Shown here piece by piece: positions 1-9,897 of a stretch of DNA of 64,000 bases. Under the pieces are notes generated by a model. The model was not told where the DNA came from. It did no database searches and saw only the letters and a program-made list of their open reading frames with translations. Source of the stretch: Acidimicrobiaceae bacterium (GTDB lineage Bacteria > Actinomycetota > Acidimicrobiia > Acidimicrobiales > Ilumatobacteraceae); assembly GCA_003569125.1 (NCBI GenBank), contig BGOG01000005.1:1-64000 (forward strand). Reading direction: 5' to 3'. Each line of letters opens with the position of its first letter. Position 1 is the first letter of the stretch. The position numbers were made by a program, and so were the translations under genes.

Positions 1-181
1 CCGCACGGGTCTCATTTATGATTTCAAAAACTTCGATTTTGAATGTAAAAAAACTCGCACGACGTGCGAGGTCGGAGGCATTGTGTTCGGTGAATAATTT
101 CAATTCGGTTGCGTTATGACGAAGTGCCCAAATCATTGCGGGCCCAAGACCAAATTCATGACGCGCCGTTAATAACACCAA
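1..181 (-). CDS. Unrecognised partial ORF downstream of rho
   Basis: An open frame on the minus strand runs from a TTG or GTG near 176-181 out of the window at base 1. It encodes about 60 residues, including the stretch LLTARHEFGLGPAMIWALRH. A second open stretch in another frame just upstream (roughly 190-240 on the minus strand, ending LARVSVFLVTVPLGV) could be its N-terminal part joined by a frameshift. No family was recognised. In many actinobacteria rpmE and prfA follow rho, but these residues do not resemble either. The neighbouring rho is full of frameshifts, so this ORF may be damaged too. It may also not be a gene. Confidence 0.3.
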   Translation of the reverse strand, partial: MVLLTARHEFGLGPAMIWALRHNATELKLFTEHNASDLARRASFFTFKIEVFEIINETRA

Positions 182-253
182 GCGGTACCGTCACTAAAAA
201 TACCGACACTCGAGCCAATTCGTTTACACCAAGAATTGGTTCGCGATCTGCAA

Positions 254-302
254 ACGTGTTCGTGTTTCGTGTTCGTGTCGTGTTCGCGCTCGTGTTCGTG
301 CT
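254..302. repeat. GTGTTC-type short tandem repeat
   Basis: An imperfect tandem array of the hexamer CGTGTT/GTGTTC covers about 50 bases just downstream of rho, with several near-perfect units and small interruptions. On the minus strand it reads as Asn/Thr/Arg-rich low-complexity sequence. It may be the low-complexity part of a damaged small ORF or a simple-sequence tract. No function is assigned. Confidence 0.5.
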
Positions 303-390
303 AGATATTTGTTGCGAAACCAGTGTGCGCAGTCGCAGACCAGCCAAGCGCGATGCGTGGCTATCATTCGTCATCATGACGGCGACGAAC

Positions 391-2110
391 TTAAGACGTC
401 GGTTGTTTGGCGATTTCGGCGAGAAACTCGTCGTTGTTCTTGAAAGTCTTGAGACGATCAATCAACAACTCGAGTCCTGGTGCGGCACTGCCTTCAGCGG
501 CAAGACCACTCAGAACACGACGCAACTTCCAGACCATCTGAAGCTGTTGACGATTAAACAACAACTCTTCGTGACGCGTGCTTGACGCATCAACATCAAT
601 TGCCGGATAAATTCTTCGTTCTGCAAGTTTGCGTCAAGACGAAGTTCCATGTTGCCTGTTCCCTTGAACTCTTCAAAAAATCGCGTCATCCATTCGGCTG
701 TTAGTTTCGACGAGTGCCGTCGCCAAAATCGTGAGACTGCCACCTTCTTCGATGTTGCGAGCAGCACCGAAGAATTTCTTCGGCGGATACAACGCACCAG
801 CATCGATACCACCCGACATCACGCGACCGGTCGTTGGCGCGCAAGGTTGTAAGCGCGCGACAAACGAGTGATGCCGTCGAGAATAATCACGACGTCTTGA
901 CCCATCTCGACCATTCGTTTTGCTTTTTCGATCACGAGTTCGGCGACATGCGTATGTTCTTCAGATGGTCGGTCGAAAGTCGAAGAAACAACTTCGCCTT
1001 TTACAGTTCGACGCATGTCGGTAACTTCTTCTGGTCGCTCATCGATCAACAGTACGATCAGCTTTACTTCTGGATAATTCTTTTCGATTGATGTTGCAAT
1101 CGTCTTCATCACAGTTGTCTTGCCTGCTTTTTGGCGGAGAAACGATGATTCCACGTTGACCTTTGCCGATCGGCGAAATCAAGTCGATGATTCGCGCTGT
1201 CATGTTCGTCGGATCGCTTGCCGTTGAGAGTTCTAACTTCTCATCAGGAAACAAAGTGTGAGATCTTCAAACTTCGGACGCGGCTTCATTTTTTCAACAT
1301 CAATGCCGTTTATCGTGCGAATGTCGAGCATGCCAGGGTCTTTTCGTTTCGACCAGCAGGTCGAGACATACCGGTCACAAAGTCGCCTTTACGTAAATTG
1401 AATTGTCGCGTTAAACGAACCGAAACATAAGCGTCCACCTTGTGAAGCCAAATAGCAATTGACGCGCAAAAAACCGTAGCCCTCATCTCGCAAATCTAAA
1501 TAACCCGAAACTTCAATCGGGTCGTTATTGATTGGCTCGTTTGAATCTTGCATCTCATTCGACTCGTATCGGTCAGCACCCTGTGGGCCATCATCACGAT
1601 TGTTGCGAAAGCCACCTGGTGAGCGACGACGACGATTGCGATTGCGATTGCGATTGCCACCGTCTTGATCGTTGTAATTACGCGGAGAATTATTGCGATT
1701 GTCGCGGTTATCGTTTCTCGGTTCGCGCGGGCCACGATTATCGCGAACCTCACGATTATCACTGTGCGATTCGCTCTGCTCAGTTCGGCGACGCGCGTCT
1801 GGGCGATCGGCGTACCTCATGCTCAGCAAGTTCAATCTCCCATTCGGCTAACGCTTGACCGTCTGATCCGAGCGCTGGCACATCTGATTTGAGGAAGAAC
1901 TTGAAGAAGAATCCGGCGCCGCAGATTTTGCTGGCGCAGCAACTACCGGCGCAGCAGATGCAGCAGGCGCAGTCTGCTCAAGAATCATGTCGATGATCTC
2001 TTCTTTTTTGGCACGCGCTGCCGACTTCACGCCGAGTGCTTTGCGATTGCCAGAAGCTGGTCGCGATCTTTTGCTTCAAGTGCCGATTGTTCGAGGGCTC
2101 CACTAGCCAC
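391..2110 (-). CDS. rho: Transcription termination factor Rho, split by multiple frameshifts
   Basis: Rho is the hexameric RNA-dependent ATPase that ends transcription. The gene starts at a GTG at 2110 and ends at TAA 391-393, but its reading frame is broken at least six times. Fragments in order are: the N-terminal helical domain ([18 protein letters not shown]), an Ala/Pro/Ser linker, a long insert rich in Arg, Asn and Asp (about 1560-1830), the RNA-binding fold ([13 protein letters not shown]), the ATPase core ([46 protein letters not shown]), and the C-terminus ([17 protein letters not shown], then [19 protein letters not shown]). All parts of a normal Rho are present, so base errors are more likely than real decay of this usually indispensable gene. 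It lies in tandem after thrC, as in many actinobacteria. Confidence 0.85.
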
Positions 2111-2228
2111 AATGCCTACTTTCAGGGCAACTAACTTTTTCGCCGCCCAATTTGCCGCTCGTTACCAATATGCAGGGGCACAGATCAGTTTGCGTTGAAA
2201 TGCGTCTGCCGAGAAACGGCGGGGACTC

Positions 2229-2244
2229 GCTCGGGAACCCGAGC
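2229..2244. other. Perfect inverted repeat in the rho leader region
   Basis: The 16-base sequence GCTCGGGAACCCGAGC is a near-complete palindrome lying between the thrC stop and the rho start. A second small hairpin (GCCG AGAAA CGGC) sits beside it at about 2202-2215. The pair could act as an intercistronic terminator, an attenuator or an mRNA processing site. There is no clear U-run on the minus-strand side, so a classical intrinsic terminator is not supported. Confidence 0.4.
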
Positions 2245-2299
2245 AACAACACCCTAGCCGATCACCTGCTTATTGACAACAACCAAAATACATGGTGAT

Positions 2300-3712
2300 T
2301 CAACGGCAACTAGAAACGAAGGCCTGAACCGACTTCAAATTATTTGGCAGAGAAACAATTCTCTCGGGTCGATTCATCAAATCGGCAAGGTGTTCTGGCA
2401 ACCGTGGTGTCTGACCAGTGGCGCGGCGCACAGCATCAGGAAACTTCGCCGGGTGAGCAGTCGCCAAAGTAATTATCGATTGATCCTTTGGATAATTAAC
2501 GCCGATACTTTGACGAGCCGCAGATAAACCAACTGCCGTGTGTGGGTCGATCAACATCGCCGACTTTTGATATACATCTTTCATCGTTGCCAAAGTTTGT
2601 TCGTCGTTGCACCGATAGCCCGCGAACACGCCCGTGATCCACTTTGCATAAATATTTGGCACGACACTCAACTCGCCACCTTTGCGAAAATCAGTTAGTT
2701 GCTTTGCGGTTGCCTCGCCGTCGCGATTATTCATCTCGAAAAGCAATCTCTCGAAGTTTGACGACACTTGTATGTCCATGCTCGGGCTCAAGGTCGGCAC
2801 GACTTCGTTGGCGATCATTTGTTGCGACTCGAAGAATCGCGTCAAAATATCGTTGGTATTAGATGCCACGACAAACCCGTCGATCGAAGCGCCCATCTGC
2901 TTGGCAATCCATCCAGCCAAGACATTGCCGAAGTTTCCGGTCGGCACGCTAAACACGGCAGAGTCGCCAAGTTTTTCTAGTGCGGTGAAGTAGTAAACGA
3001 CCTGTGCCATCACGCGCACCCAATTGATCGAATTGACCGCCGAGAGTTGATTTGCGTCGCGAAACTTTTGATCGTTGAACATTGCTTTGACCAAGTCTTG
3101 ACAATCATCAAACGTGCCATCTATCGCCACGGCATGAACATTCGGCGATTCAACCGTGGTCATCTGCCTTCGCTGAACATCGCTGACCCGATTATTTGGA
3201 TACAACATCACGATGCCAACATTTCGACATGAAGCAACACCGTCAAAGGCTGCGCCACCGGTATCACCACTCGTGGCTCCAACGATCATCACTCGCTCGT
3301 TGCGTTGCGATAAAACATGATCAAATAACTTGCCAACGAGTTGCAAGGCGATGTCTTTAAACGCCAGGGTTGGGCCGTGAAACAACTCGAGCAAATATTC
3401 ATTTGGCGCGATTTCGATCAGTGGCGCTACGTCAGGGTGACGAAATGTCGAATACGCGTCGACACATAATTTTTGAAATACTTTGGCGTCAATTTCGTCG
3501 CCAACAAACGGCGCCATAATGCTGGCCGCGCGGTGCGCATAATTCGTCGATACTTCGCCACTCGCGGCACTATTTAATCTTGCGTCTAACGATGCGTTTA
3601 ATTTTGGCCAAGTCTGTGGCACATAAAGCCCGCCATCACGCGCTAAACCTGCCAATAACACATCACAGAAGCCGATTTCTGGCGCAGTGCCACGCGTCGA
3701 GATATAGCGCAT
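2300..3712 (-). CDS. thrC: Threonine synthase
   Basis: This PLP enzyme converts O-phosphohomoserine to threonine in the cytoplasm. The 470-residue product has the family N-terminus MRYISTRG...GLARDGGLYVP and the PLP-lysine motif HGPTLAFKD, with Lys at about residue 119. It also has the glycine-rich phosphate-binding segment GATSGDTGGAA and the SVPTGNFGN block. The length fits the longer bacterial/fungal ThrC class. It starts 5 bases after the hom stop, so it is cotranscribed with argS-lysA-hom. No thrB lies between it and rho, although thrB often sits there in other actinobacteria. Identification is secure. Confidence 0.95.
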   Translation of the reverse strand: MRYISTRGTAPEIGFCDVLLAGLARDGGLYVPQTWPKLNASLDARLNSAASGEVSTNYAHRAASIMAPFVGDEIDAKVFQKLCVDAYSTFRHPDVAPLIEIAPNEYLLELFHGPTLAFKDIALQLVGKLFDHVLSQRNERVMIVGATSGDTGGAAFDGVASCRNVGIVMLYPNNRVSDVQRRQMTTVESPNVHAVAIDGTFDDCQDLVKAMFNDQKFRDANQLSAVNSINWVRVMAQVVYYFTALEKLGDSAVFSVPTGNFGNVLAGWIAKQMGASIDGFVVASNTNDILTRFFESQQMIANEVVPTLSPSMDIQVSSNFERLLFEMNNRDGEATAKQLTDFRKGGELSVVPNIYAKWITGVFAGYRCNDEQTLATMKDVYQKSAMLIDPHTAVGLSAARQSIGVNYPKDQSIITLATAHPAKFPDAVRRATGQTPRLPEHLADLMNRPERIVSLPNNLKSVQAFVSSCR

Positions 3713-3717
3713 TGTTA

Positions 3718-5049
3718 TTAATCAGCAACAACACGCAATAGCGCGCCAACATGCTTGACGACATCCAGCGATTTAAATTCGGCGAGGCAACTTTGCACGG
3801 CAGATTCTTTGGCATCGTGCGTCAAGAAAACAAGTCGTGCATCAGAGCCAATGCCGTCTTGCTCGGCCGCACGAATACTGACACTATTGCGCGCAAATAC
3901 ACCCGTTACTGCATGCAAAACACCTGGTCGGTCAGCAACTTCAAGCCCGATCATGTATTCGCAATTAATTTCACTGATTGGCAATAATTTTGCATCAGTA
4001 AACGCACCGAGAGGAGCATGAGTGTCTTTGCGCAAGTTAATTGCGGCGTCGATTACATCACCTAGCACTGCAGATGCCGTCGGTTCACCACCTGCTCCAC
4101 GACCGTAAAACATTAACGACCCAGACGCTCGACCGTCAACTACCACAGCATTAAAACTTTCACGAACTGCCGCAAGTGGATTCGTAAGTGGAACGAGAGC
4201 CGGGTGCACACGAACTGAAAGTTTTGAACTTGCAAGATTTGATCCAACTCCGGTTAATTCAGAACCTCCGGCTAATTCGGCGACTCCGAGAAGTTTTACG
4301 GCAAAGCCAAATTTACGCGCAATAGTGATATCGGCTGCAGTAATTTTTGTGATTCCTTCGCAATAAACATCATCAAGACGAACAGTGGTACCAAATGCGA
4401 TACTGGCGATGATCGCAATCTTGGCGGCGGCATCGTGACCTTGCACATCTGCAGTTGGGTCTGCCTCAGCAAAACCGAGATGTTGTGCTTCGGCGAGCGC
4501 AACTTGATAGTCGGCACCAAGTTCGCTCATCTTGGTGAGAATAAAGTTTGTCGTGCCGTTAACGATTCCCATTACACGAGTAATTGGTTCTCCCCGCAAA
4601 CTTTCGCGCAATGGCCTAATTAATGGAATGCCACCGCAAACCGCCGCCTCGAACAGCAAGTCGGTGCTCGCGGCATCAGCGGCTTTAAATAACTCGGCAC
4701 CGTGACGCGCAAGCAGGGCCTTATTGGCTGTGATAACTGGTTTATTGGCCTTCAACGCCGCAAAAATAAGTTCTGACGCAGGATCAATGCCGCCCATCAG
4801 TTCAACCACCAAATCAACATCAGATGACTGAACAACGGCGTAAGGGTCACTAACTAGCACTGCACCTTTAGGTAGCGAGTGCTTTTTCTTTGTGTCGCGA
4901 ATGCAAACCTGTGCGACTTCAAGACGCACACCACTGCGCGCCAAAATATCATCTGACTGTTGGTTGACTAATGCAACAAACGCCGAACCAACAACCCCGT
5001 GACCCAGCACACCGAGGCGTACAACATGGGCGCTCGGGTGAGACGGCAT
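3718..5049 (-). CDS. hom: Homoserine dehydrogenase with C-terminal ACT domain
   Basis: It reduces aspartate semialdehyde to homoserine at the branch to threonine and methionine. The 443-residue protein has the NAD(P)-binding glycine motif GVLGHGVVG (residues 13-21), the segment VELMGGIDPA and the active-site region GIVNGTTNFILTKM. The tail of about 80 residues, beginning near MIGLEVADRPGVLHAVTGVF, is a typical ACT domain for feedback by threonine. The ATG at 5049 follows the lysA stop by two bases. It belongs to the argS-lysA-hom-thrC operon, a layout common in actinobacteria. Confidence 0.95.
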   Translation of the reverse strand: MPSHPSAHVVRLGVLGHGVVGSAFVALVNQQSDDILARSGVRLEVAQVCIRDTKKKHSLPKGAVLVSDPYAVVQSSDVDLVVELMGGIDPASELIFAALKANKPVITANKALLARHGAELFKAADAASTDLLFEAAVCGGIPLIRPLRESLRGEPITRVMGIVNGTTNFILTKMSELGADYQVALAEAQHLGFAEADPTADVQGHDAAAKIAIIASIAFGTTVRLDDVYCEGITKITAADITIARKFGFAVKLLGVAELAGGSELTGVGSNLASSKLSVRVHPALVPLTNPLAAVRESFNAVVVDGRASGSLMFYGRGAGGEPTASAVLGDVIDAAINLRKDTHAPLGAFTDAKLLPISEINCEYMIGLEVADRPGVLHAVTGVFARNSVSIRAAEQDGIGSDARLVFLTHDAKESAVQSCLAEFKSLDVVKHVGALLRVVAD

Positions 5050-5051
5050 AT

Positions 5052-6335
5052 TTATACGCTATCTGCGACGTCAAGATTGACGAGATCAATAAATGTTTCG
5101 CGTCGAACGACTAATCGCGCCGAGCCCTTACAAACAAAAACAACTGGTGGACGAGTGACTTTGTTGTAATTAGAACCCATGCTGTGCCCGTATGCGCCAG
5201 TAACTGGAGTCGCAATTATGTCGCCGACTTTGTAACCCTTTGGAAGCAACGCATCATCAATTAACACATCACCGCTCTCACAATGTTTGCCGACAATTCG
5301 TGCGTGTTCGGTGCGGTCATCATTAATTCGAGCCGGTAAAAATGCTTCGTAACCTGAGTCGTACAGCACTGGTCGCGGATTATCGCTCATGCCGCCATCG
5401 ACTGCGACATATGTTCGGATTCCGGGCAAATTTTTTATTGAACCAATCCGATACATGGTCACGGCGGCAGAGGCAACTATCGCGCGGCCGGGCTCGACGA
5501 AAACTTTTGTACCTGAACGTAATTTCGCCGTCGCGGGAGCAAGCGCTTTTGCCCACTGAGTGATCGTCGGTGCGTGCTCGTTCTCGACATAGGCAACGCC
5601 TAGACCGCCACCCAAAGTCAGTTCAGCAACTTCTAATTGATTGGCAAAATTGACCATGATTTCTGCAGCCTGCTCAAAGTTCTCTGCAGCGAAAACGTTT
5701 GAACCAATATGGCAATGAATGCCGACAAATTCGACGCTCGCCGATGACCGCACGCGATCAACAGCGCGCTGCGCATCGCCATTGCGCAAATTGAAACCAA
5801 ACTTCGAATCATCTTGACCTGTTGAGACAAACTCGTGGGTGTGCACCGCCACACCTGGCGTAATTCGCAATTGAATTCGTGCCCGAGCAAAACCTTGTCG
5901 ATGCAACTCATCAATGCGATCTAGTTCGTCAAAGTTGTCGACGACAATGTGGTGAACCTTGGCCTCAAGTGCCATCTTGAGTTCTTCGATGCTTTTGTTG
6001 TTGCCGTGCAAAACGCACGCAGAACCTGGCACACCTGCATGCAATACGACGAACAATTCTCCACCCGTTGCGACGTCGAGTAGCAAGCCTTCTTCGTGCG
6101 CCAACCTGGCCATTGCCCCACACAAAAAAGCCTTTGTCGCATAAACAACTTGGTGTTTGCCGAAAGCCTGCACCGCCTCTTGGCAACGAGCGCGAAGATG
6201 GGTTTCGTCATAAACAAAAACTGGCGTGCCAAACTTTTCGGCAAGTTCGACGAGATCACAGCCGCCGATTTCTAGACGACCCAATTTATTTTCAACCGCC
6301 GTATCTGGCAATAAGTGCTTGGCGATGCGACTCAC
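5052..6335 (-). CDS. lysA: Diaminopimelate decarboxylase
   Basis: LysA makes lysine from meso-diaminopimelate, the last step of the pathway. The 427-residue fold-type III PLP protein shows VYATKAFLC with the PLP lysine near residue 68, the HCHIGSN motif and LTLGGGLGVAY. It also has VEPGRAIVA and the C-terminal catalytic-cysteine block HCESGDVL. The GTG start at 6335 overlaps the argS stop by four bases (GTGA), which points to translational coupling. Length and motifs are standard. Confidence 0.95.
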   Translation of the reverse strand: MSRIAKHLLPDTAVENKLGRLEIGGCDLVELAEKFGTPVFVYDETHLRARCQEAVQAFGKHQVVYATKAFLCGAMARLAHEEGLLLDVATGGELFVVLHAGVPGSACVLHGNNKSIEELKMALEAKVHHIVVDNFDELDRIDELHRQGFARARIQLRITPGVAVHTHEFVSTGQDDSKFGFNLRNGDAQRAVDRVRSSASVEFVGIHCHIGSNVFAAENFEQAAEIMVNFANQLEVAELTLGGGLGVAYVENEHAPTITQWAKALAPATAKLRSGTKVFVEPGRAIVASAAVTMYRIGSIKNLPGIRTYVAVDGGMSDNPRPVLYDSGYEAFLPARINDDRTEHARIVGKHCESGDVLIDDALLPKGYKVGDIIATPVTGAYGHSMGSNYNKVTRPPVVFVCKGSARLVVRRETFIDLVNLDVADSV

Positions 6336-8071
6336 ATCTGCTCCGGGGCTTCAATGCCAAGTACACCAAGACCTGCTTGCATCACCCGTGCGGTTAGATC
6401 ACAAAGCATCAATCGGCTATTTCGTTGGTCGTCGGTGTCTGCTTTTAGCACCGAGCATTGCTCATAAAACGACGAGAAACTTGAGGCCAAGTCGTAGAGA
6501 TAAGTGCACAAACGATGTGGACTGTATTTGTCCAGTGTGTCCCAAAATGCAGAATCAAATTGCAATACTCGCATCGCAAGTTCTCGCTCTGCTGTGTGCT
6601 CAATGAGTGGCATCACGTTGCGCACGCTCTGACGCTCAATATTTGCGCGTCGAAAGATGCTGCAAATTCGTGCATGGGCATATTGCAAGTATGGCGACGT
6701 GTTGCCGTCGAACGAAAGCATTCGATCCCAATCAAATGTGTAGTCCTTGATTCGGTCAGTCGAAAGATCGGCGTATTTAACTGCACCGATGCCGACGATG
6801 CGGGCAATCTCGCTTTGTTTGTCAGCCGACAGTTCTGGATTTTTTTGCGCAACTGCTGCCGCGGCGCGTTCAACAGCCTCAGTTAGCAACGCGTCAAGTT
6901 TTATCGTGTCACCACTGCGGGTCTTCAACATTTTGCGATCGGCACCCAACACGTTGCCGAAAGCAACATGAACCATCTCTCGCGGGGCCTGCAACCAGCC
7001 GGCTTGTTTGGCCACTGCCGACACCATCTGCAAATGCTGCGCCTGCGGTGCGCCAACGACATAAAGCAGCAGCGATGAGTCGAGTCTTTCAACGCGATCA
7101 ATTACACACGCGAGGTCGCTCGTCGCATAGTTGTAACCACCGTCTGTTTTGCGGATGATTAGCGGCAACGGTTGATTCTCGCGATTCGTAAAGCCATCAG
7201 GAAACACGACATCTGCGCCATCGCTATTTGTCAACAAACCGAGATCAGATAAGCGTTGCACAACTTGTGGCAATAACGGGTTATATACGCTCTCACCCAT
7301 TACATCTGAATCTTGCAACAGCACACCGAGAGTTTTGTAAATAGTTTGAAAATATCTGGTACTTTCTTCTACTAGAAGTTTCCAGAGTCGAAGAGTTTCG
7401 GCGTCGCCACCCTGCAACGCGACAACCCGATTGCGTGCACGCTTTTGAAACTCTTCGGATTCATCGAACTTTTTGCGCGCGCTGCGGTAAAACGAATCTA
7501 AGTCTCCGATCGAAAGTTCTTTGGCTGCGTTTACCTCGCCAGAATCAATTAGGTGCTCAATCAACATGCCAAACGGCGTACCCCAGTCTCCAACATGGTT
7601 TTCGCGTACGACAGTGTTGCCTACATATACGAGCATTCGCACGAGTGCGTCGCCAATCACTGTCGAGCGCAAGTGACCAACATGCATTTCTTTGGCAACA
7701 TTAGGCGCCGAATAATCAATTACGACGCGACGCGATGTTGGCGCGCTAGCCACGCCGAGTTTGTCGCTGCCACTGGCAACGACAAGTTCGCGCGCTAAAA
7801 ATTCATTGGCAAATATGAGGTTGATAAAACCAGGCCCAGCAACTTCTGTTGCGCTGCAGATATCTTCCAACTCTGCAACTTCAAGAACTTTGACCGCGAT
7901 ATCTCGCGGTGTTGCGCCCATTGCCTTGGCAAGAGCCAGCGAGCCATTTACTTGTGCGTCAGCGCGATCACTTTGGCGCACCGCAGTGTCGATACCAGCG
8001 GCTTTTTGTCCACCAACTTTGGCGAATGCAACCGCTATGCGTTGCGCTACTAAACCAACCGGATCTGCCAC
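6332..8071 (-). CDS. argS: Arginyl-tRNA synthetase
   Basis: This class I synthetase charges tRNA-Arg with arginine. The 579-residue product has the HIGH-equivalent HVGH at residues 130-133 within SAPNVAKEMHVGHLRSTVIG. It also has the KMSK-equivalent region RKMLKTRSGDTIKL and the DALR C-terminal anticodon-binding domain (YLQYAHARICSI onward). The chosen start is GTG at 8071, preceded by a GAAAGG ribosome-binding sequence. It is the first gene of the argS-lysA-hom-thrC run, and the preceding methyltransferase ends about 80 bases upstream. Confidence 0.95.
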   Translation of the reverse strand: MADPVGLVAQRIAVAFAKVGGQKAAGIDTAVRQSDRADAQVNGSLALAKAMGATPRDIAVKVLEVAELEDICSATEVAGPGFINLIFANEFLARELVVASGSDKLGVASAPTSRRVVIDYSAPNVAKEMHVGHLRSTVIGDALVRMLVYVGNTVVRENHVGDWGTPFGMLIEHLIDSGEVNAAKELSIGDLDSFYRSARKKFDESEEFQKRARNRVVALQGGDAETLRLWKLLVEESTRYFQTIYKTLGVLLQDSDVMGESVYNPLLPQVVQRLSDLGLLTNSDGADVVFPDGFTNRENQPLPLIIRKTDGGYNYATSDLACVIDRVERLDSSLLLYVVGAPQAQHLQMVSAVAKQAGWLQAPREMVHVAFGNVLGADRKMLKTRSGDTIKLDALLTEAVERAAAAVAQKNPELSADKQSEIARIVGIGAVKYADLSTDRIKDYTFDWDRMLSFDGNTSPYLQYAHARICSIFRRANIERQSVRNVMPLIEHTAERELAMRVLQFDSAFWDTLDKYSPHRLCTYLYDLASSFSSFYEQCSVLKADTDDQRNSRLMLCDLTARVMQAGLGVLGIEAPEQM

Positions 8072-8149
8072 CCTTTCATTGTTGCCGAGATAACACCGCG
8101 AAACGCGCTGATTTGTTGAGTATCTTCAGGTTTTAAGGCTTGCGGGCGA

Positions 8150-8889
8150 TTAGTACGAGATTTTTGCAACTAATCGGCCGCGCATGATCTTGTGCAGAAT
8201 CAATGAAAGCGGAAGAATCGCTTTGTTATAAAAGCCAGACGACGAACCGGTCACGACTCGGCGACGCAATAATTTATAGACAATCAAATAGGGGATGATC
8301 CCGACGACCTCAAAATAGTTCAGCGAAACTAATTCAAACCCCGACTTTGCAGTAACTTCTCGGAGCAGTTTTTCGTATACCTGCGAACATGACCCGTATC
8401 AGCATCGATTTGCGAATAAAGCCATGGAAGAGCCGGCACATAAACCAAGAGTTTGCCCCCGGGTTTGAGCACTGCTTTGGCTTTATTGAACTCACCGAGA
8501 TCATCAGCAATATGTTCCATCACATTCAAATAAATGACCGTATCAAAAATTTTATTTTCTTCGACCAGTTTTCGATAAGCATCGGTTGAGCCACCGATGA
8601 TTACTTCAATATCATCTGCTGACGAAAATCGTGGTGAGATCTTTTTAGCCAAAACAGACTCAGGCTCGACGGCTGTAACTGATGCACCGCGTTGCACTAG
8701 CCAGTGGGCAATTGCGCCCGTACCTGAGCCAATCTCGAGAACGAATTTACCGATATGCGCACCAAACAAACTTTCAATAACCGGGATGCTCTCGTCTTCA
8801 TTGTAGAAATACTTATTTTCATCAACTAGTTCACCAACTTTTTGAGAGATGACATGATGTTTTTTATTAGCAGACTCTTCAGAACCCAT
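8150..8889 (-). CDS. SAM-dependent methyltransferase, one frameshift
   Basis: A class I methyltransferase of unknown substrate. The N-terminal 170 residues include the SAM-binding motif VLEIGSGTGAIAHWL, the acidic strand end VTAVEPE, and the later segments FDTVIYLNVMEHI and LKPGGKLLVYVPAL. The frame ends early at 8329. A shift at the five-base T run at 8369-8373 restores RYTKK-LLREVTAKSGFELV and a normal C-terminus (NYFEVVGIIPYLIVYKLLRR...) ending at TAA 8150-8152. The missing base lies in a homopolymer, so sequencing error is the likely cause. The start lies 3 bases after the nucleoside hydrolase stop. The tail resembles methyltransferases found with surface-glycan or lipid genes, but no substrate can be named. 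Confidence 0.75.
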
Positions 8890-8892
8890 GAT

Positions 8893-9827
8893 TCAACTTT
8901 TGACGCACGAACTAACTGCGTCAACAATCACTGCGAAAGCCGCATCAGCATCAATTGTCTCAAGAACTTGAGTGTTGGCTTTTGTTCGTGACTTTACATG
9001 ACGGTCATCAATTACTGTCATTCCGCGCGTATGACTACCATCAAGTTCAACCGCAACGTGGGTTTCTTTTGAAGTAAACAACTGAGGATGCGTTAGAGCC
9101 AACACAGCGCAAACATCATGCAACGGCGCACCTTCGAAGTCGTCGTGAAGTGATTTGTACATTTTGCTGAAAAACTCGAGCAGACCCGCCAACATCGGGC
9201 CAACAACTGCATGCGCGCTTCGCACCATCTCAATTCGTTTTGGATTCGCCATAATCTGATGCGTCAGATGCAAACCACTCATAATAATTTTTGCGCCAGA
9301 ATCAAAAACCGCTGATGCTGCTTCTGGGTCGCACCAGATATTAAATTCGGCAGTCGCAGTTCGATTGCCGAACCTGCCACCACCATGATCGAGATTCCAG
9401 AAATTTTGTCGACCAAATCTGGCGCAGCACGCAAGGCCAGTGCGATATTCGTCAAAGGCCCAGTCGGCACAAGCCACAAGCCCGGGTTTGCACGAACCGT
9501 GTCAATAATAAAATAGACAGCGTTAGTGCCATCTGCTGGGCGAGACGGCTCGGGCAAATTCGCACCATCCATTCCGCTTTCGCCGTGAATGTATGCAGCG
9601 TGAATCGGCTCAGCAACCAATGGCCGACTGGCACCAGAATGCAACGGTGCACGCGACCCACACAGGTCAAGAATGATTCGTGCGTTTTTAGTTGTGAGCG
9701 ACAACGGAGCGTTACCAGCAACGGTCGTCACGCCGATCACTTCGGCAAACTTTGAGGCAACAATCAACGCAAAGGCGTCATCATGACCCGGATCGCAATC
9801 TATGAGAACTTTGATTTTGGCCGCCAT
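8893..9827 (-). CDS. Nucleoside hydrolase (IunH family), one frameshift
   Basis: It cleaves ribonucleosides to base and ribose for salvage. The N-terminus MAAKIKVLIDCDPGHDDAFAL carries the family DxDxxxDD calcium/ribose motif. Later landmarks are GVTTVAGNAPL, VPTGPLTNIALAL and FNIWCDPEAA, and the C-terminal HDVCAVLALTHPQLF. The frame breaks near 9385, where restoring one G (ATGGGTGGT for ATGGTGGT) joins ISIMGGGRFGNRT to the second half. I prefer the ATG at 9827 to the one 21 bases upstream because it directly precedes the conserved motif. It is divergent from bioY with a 70-base gap. Confidence 0.85.
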
Positions 9828-9897
9828 AAAAATTAATCTTTCACACAATTTTCAAAAAAACATGATTCACGACACCAATAATGACACAATTAGGGTC

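Noticed and set aside
109-585. Plus-strand open frame of 158 codons at the left edge
   Set aside because: It is the antisense of the Rho C-terminus and the hexamer tract, and its translation lacks any family feature.
1532-1858. Plus-strand frame with a Cys/Asp-rich repeat resembling a metal-binding protein
   Set aside because: It is the complement of the Arg/Asn-rich Rho insert. The CDCDCD pattern is an antisense artefact of that repeat.
9802-9897. Longer bioY N-terminus from ATG 9802
   Set aside because: It overlaps the start of the divergent nucleoside hydrolase and adds residues not typical of BioY.
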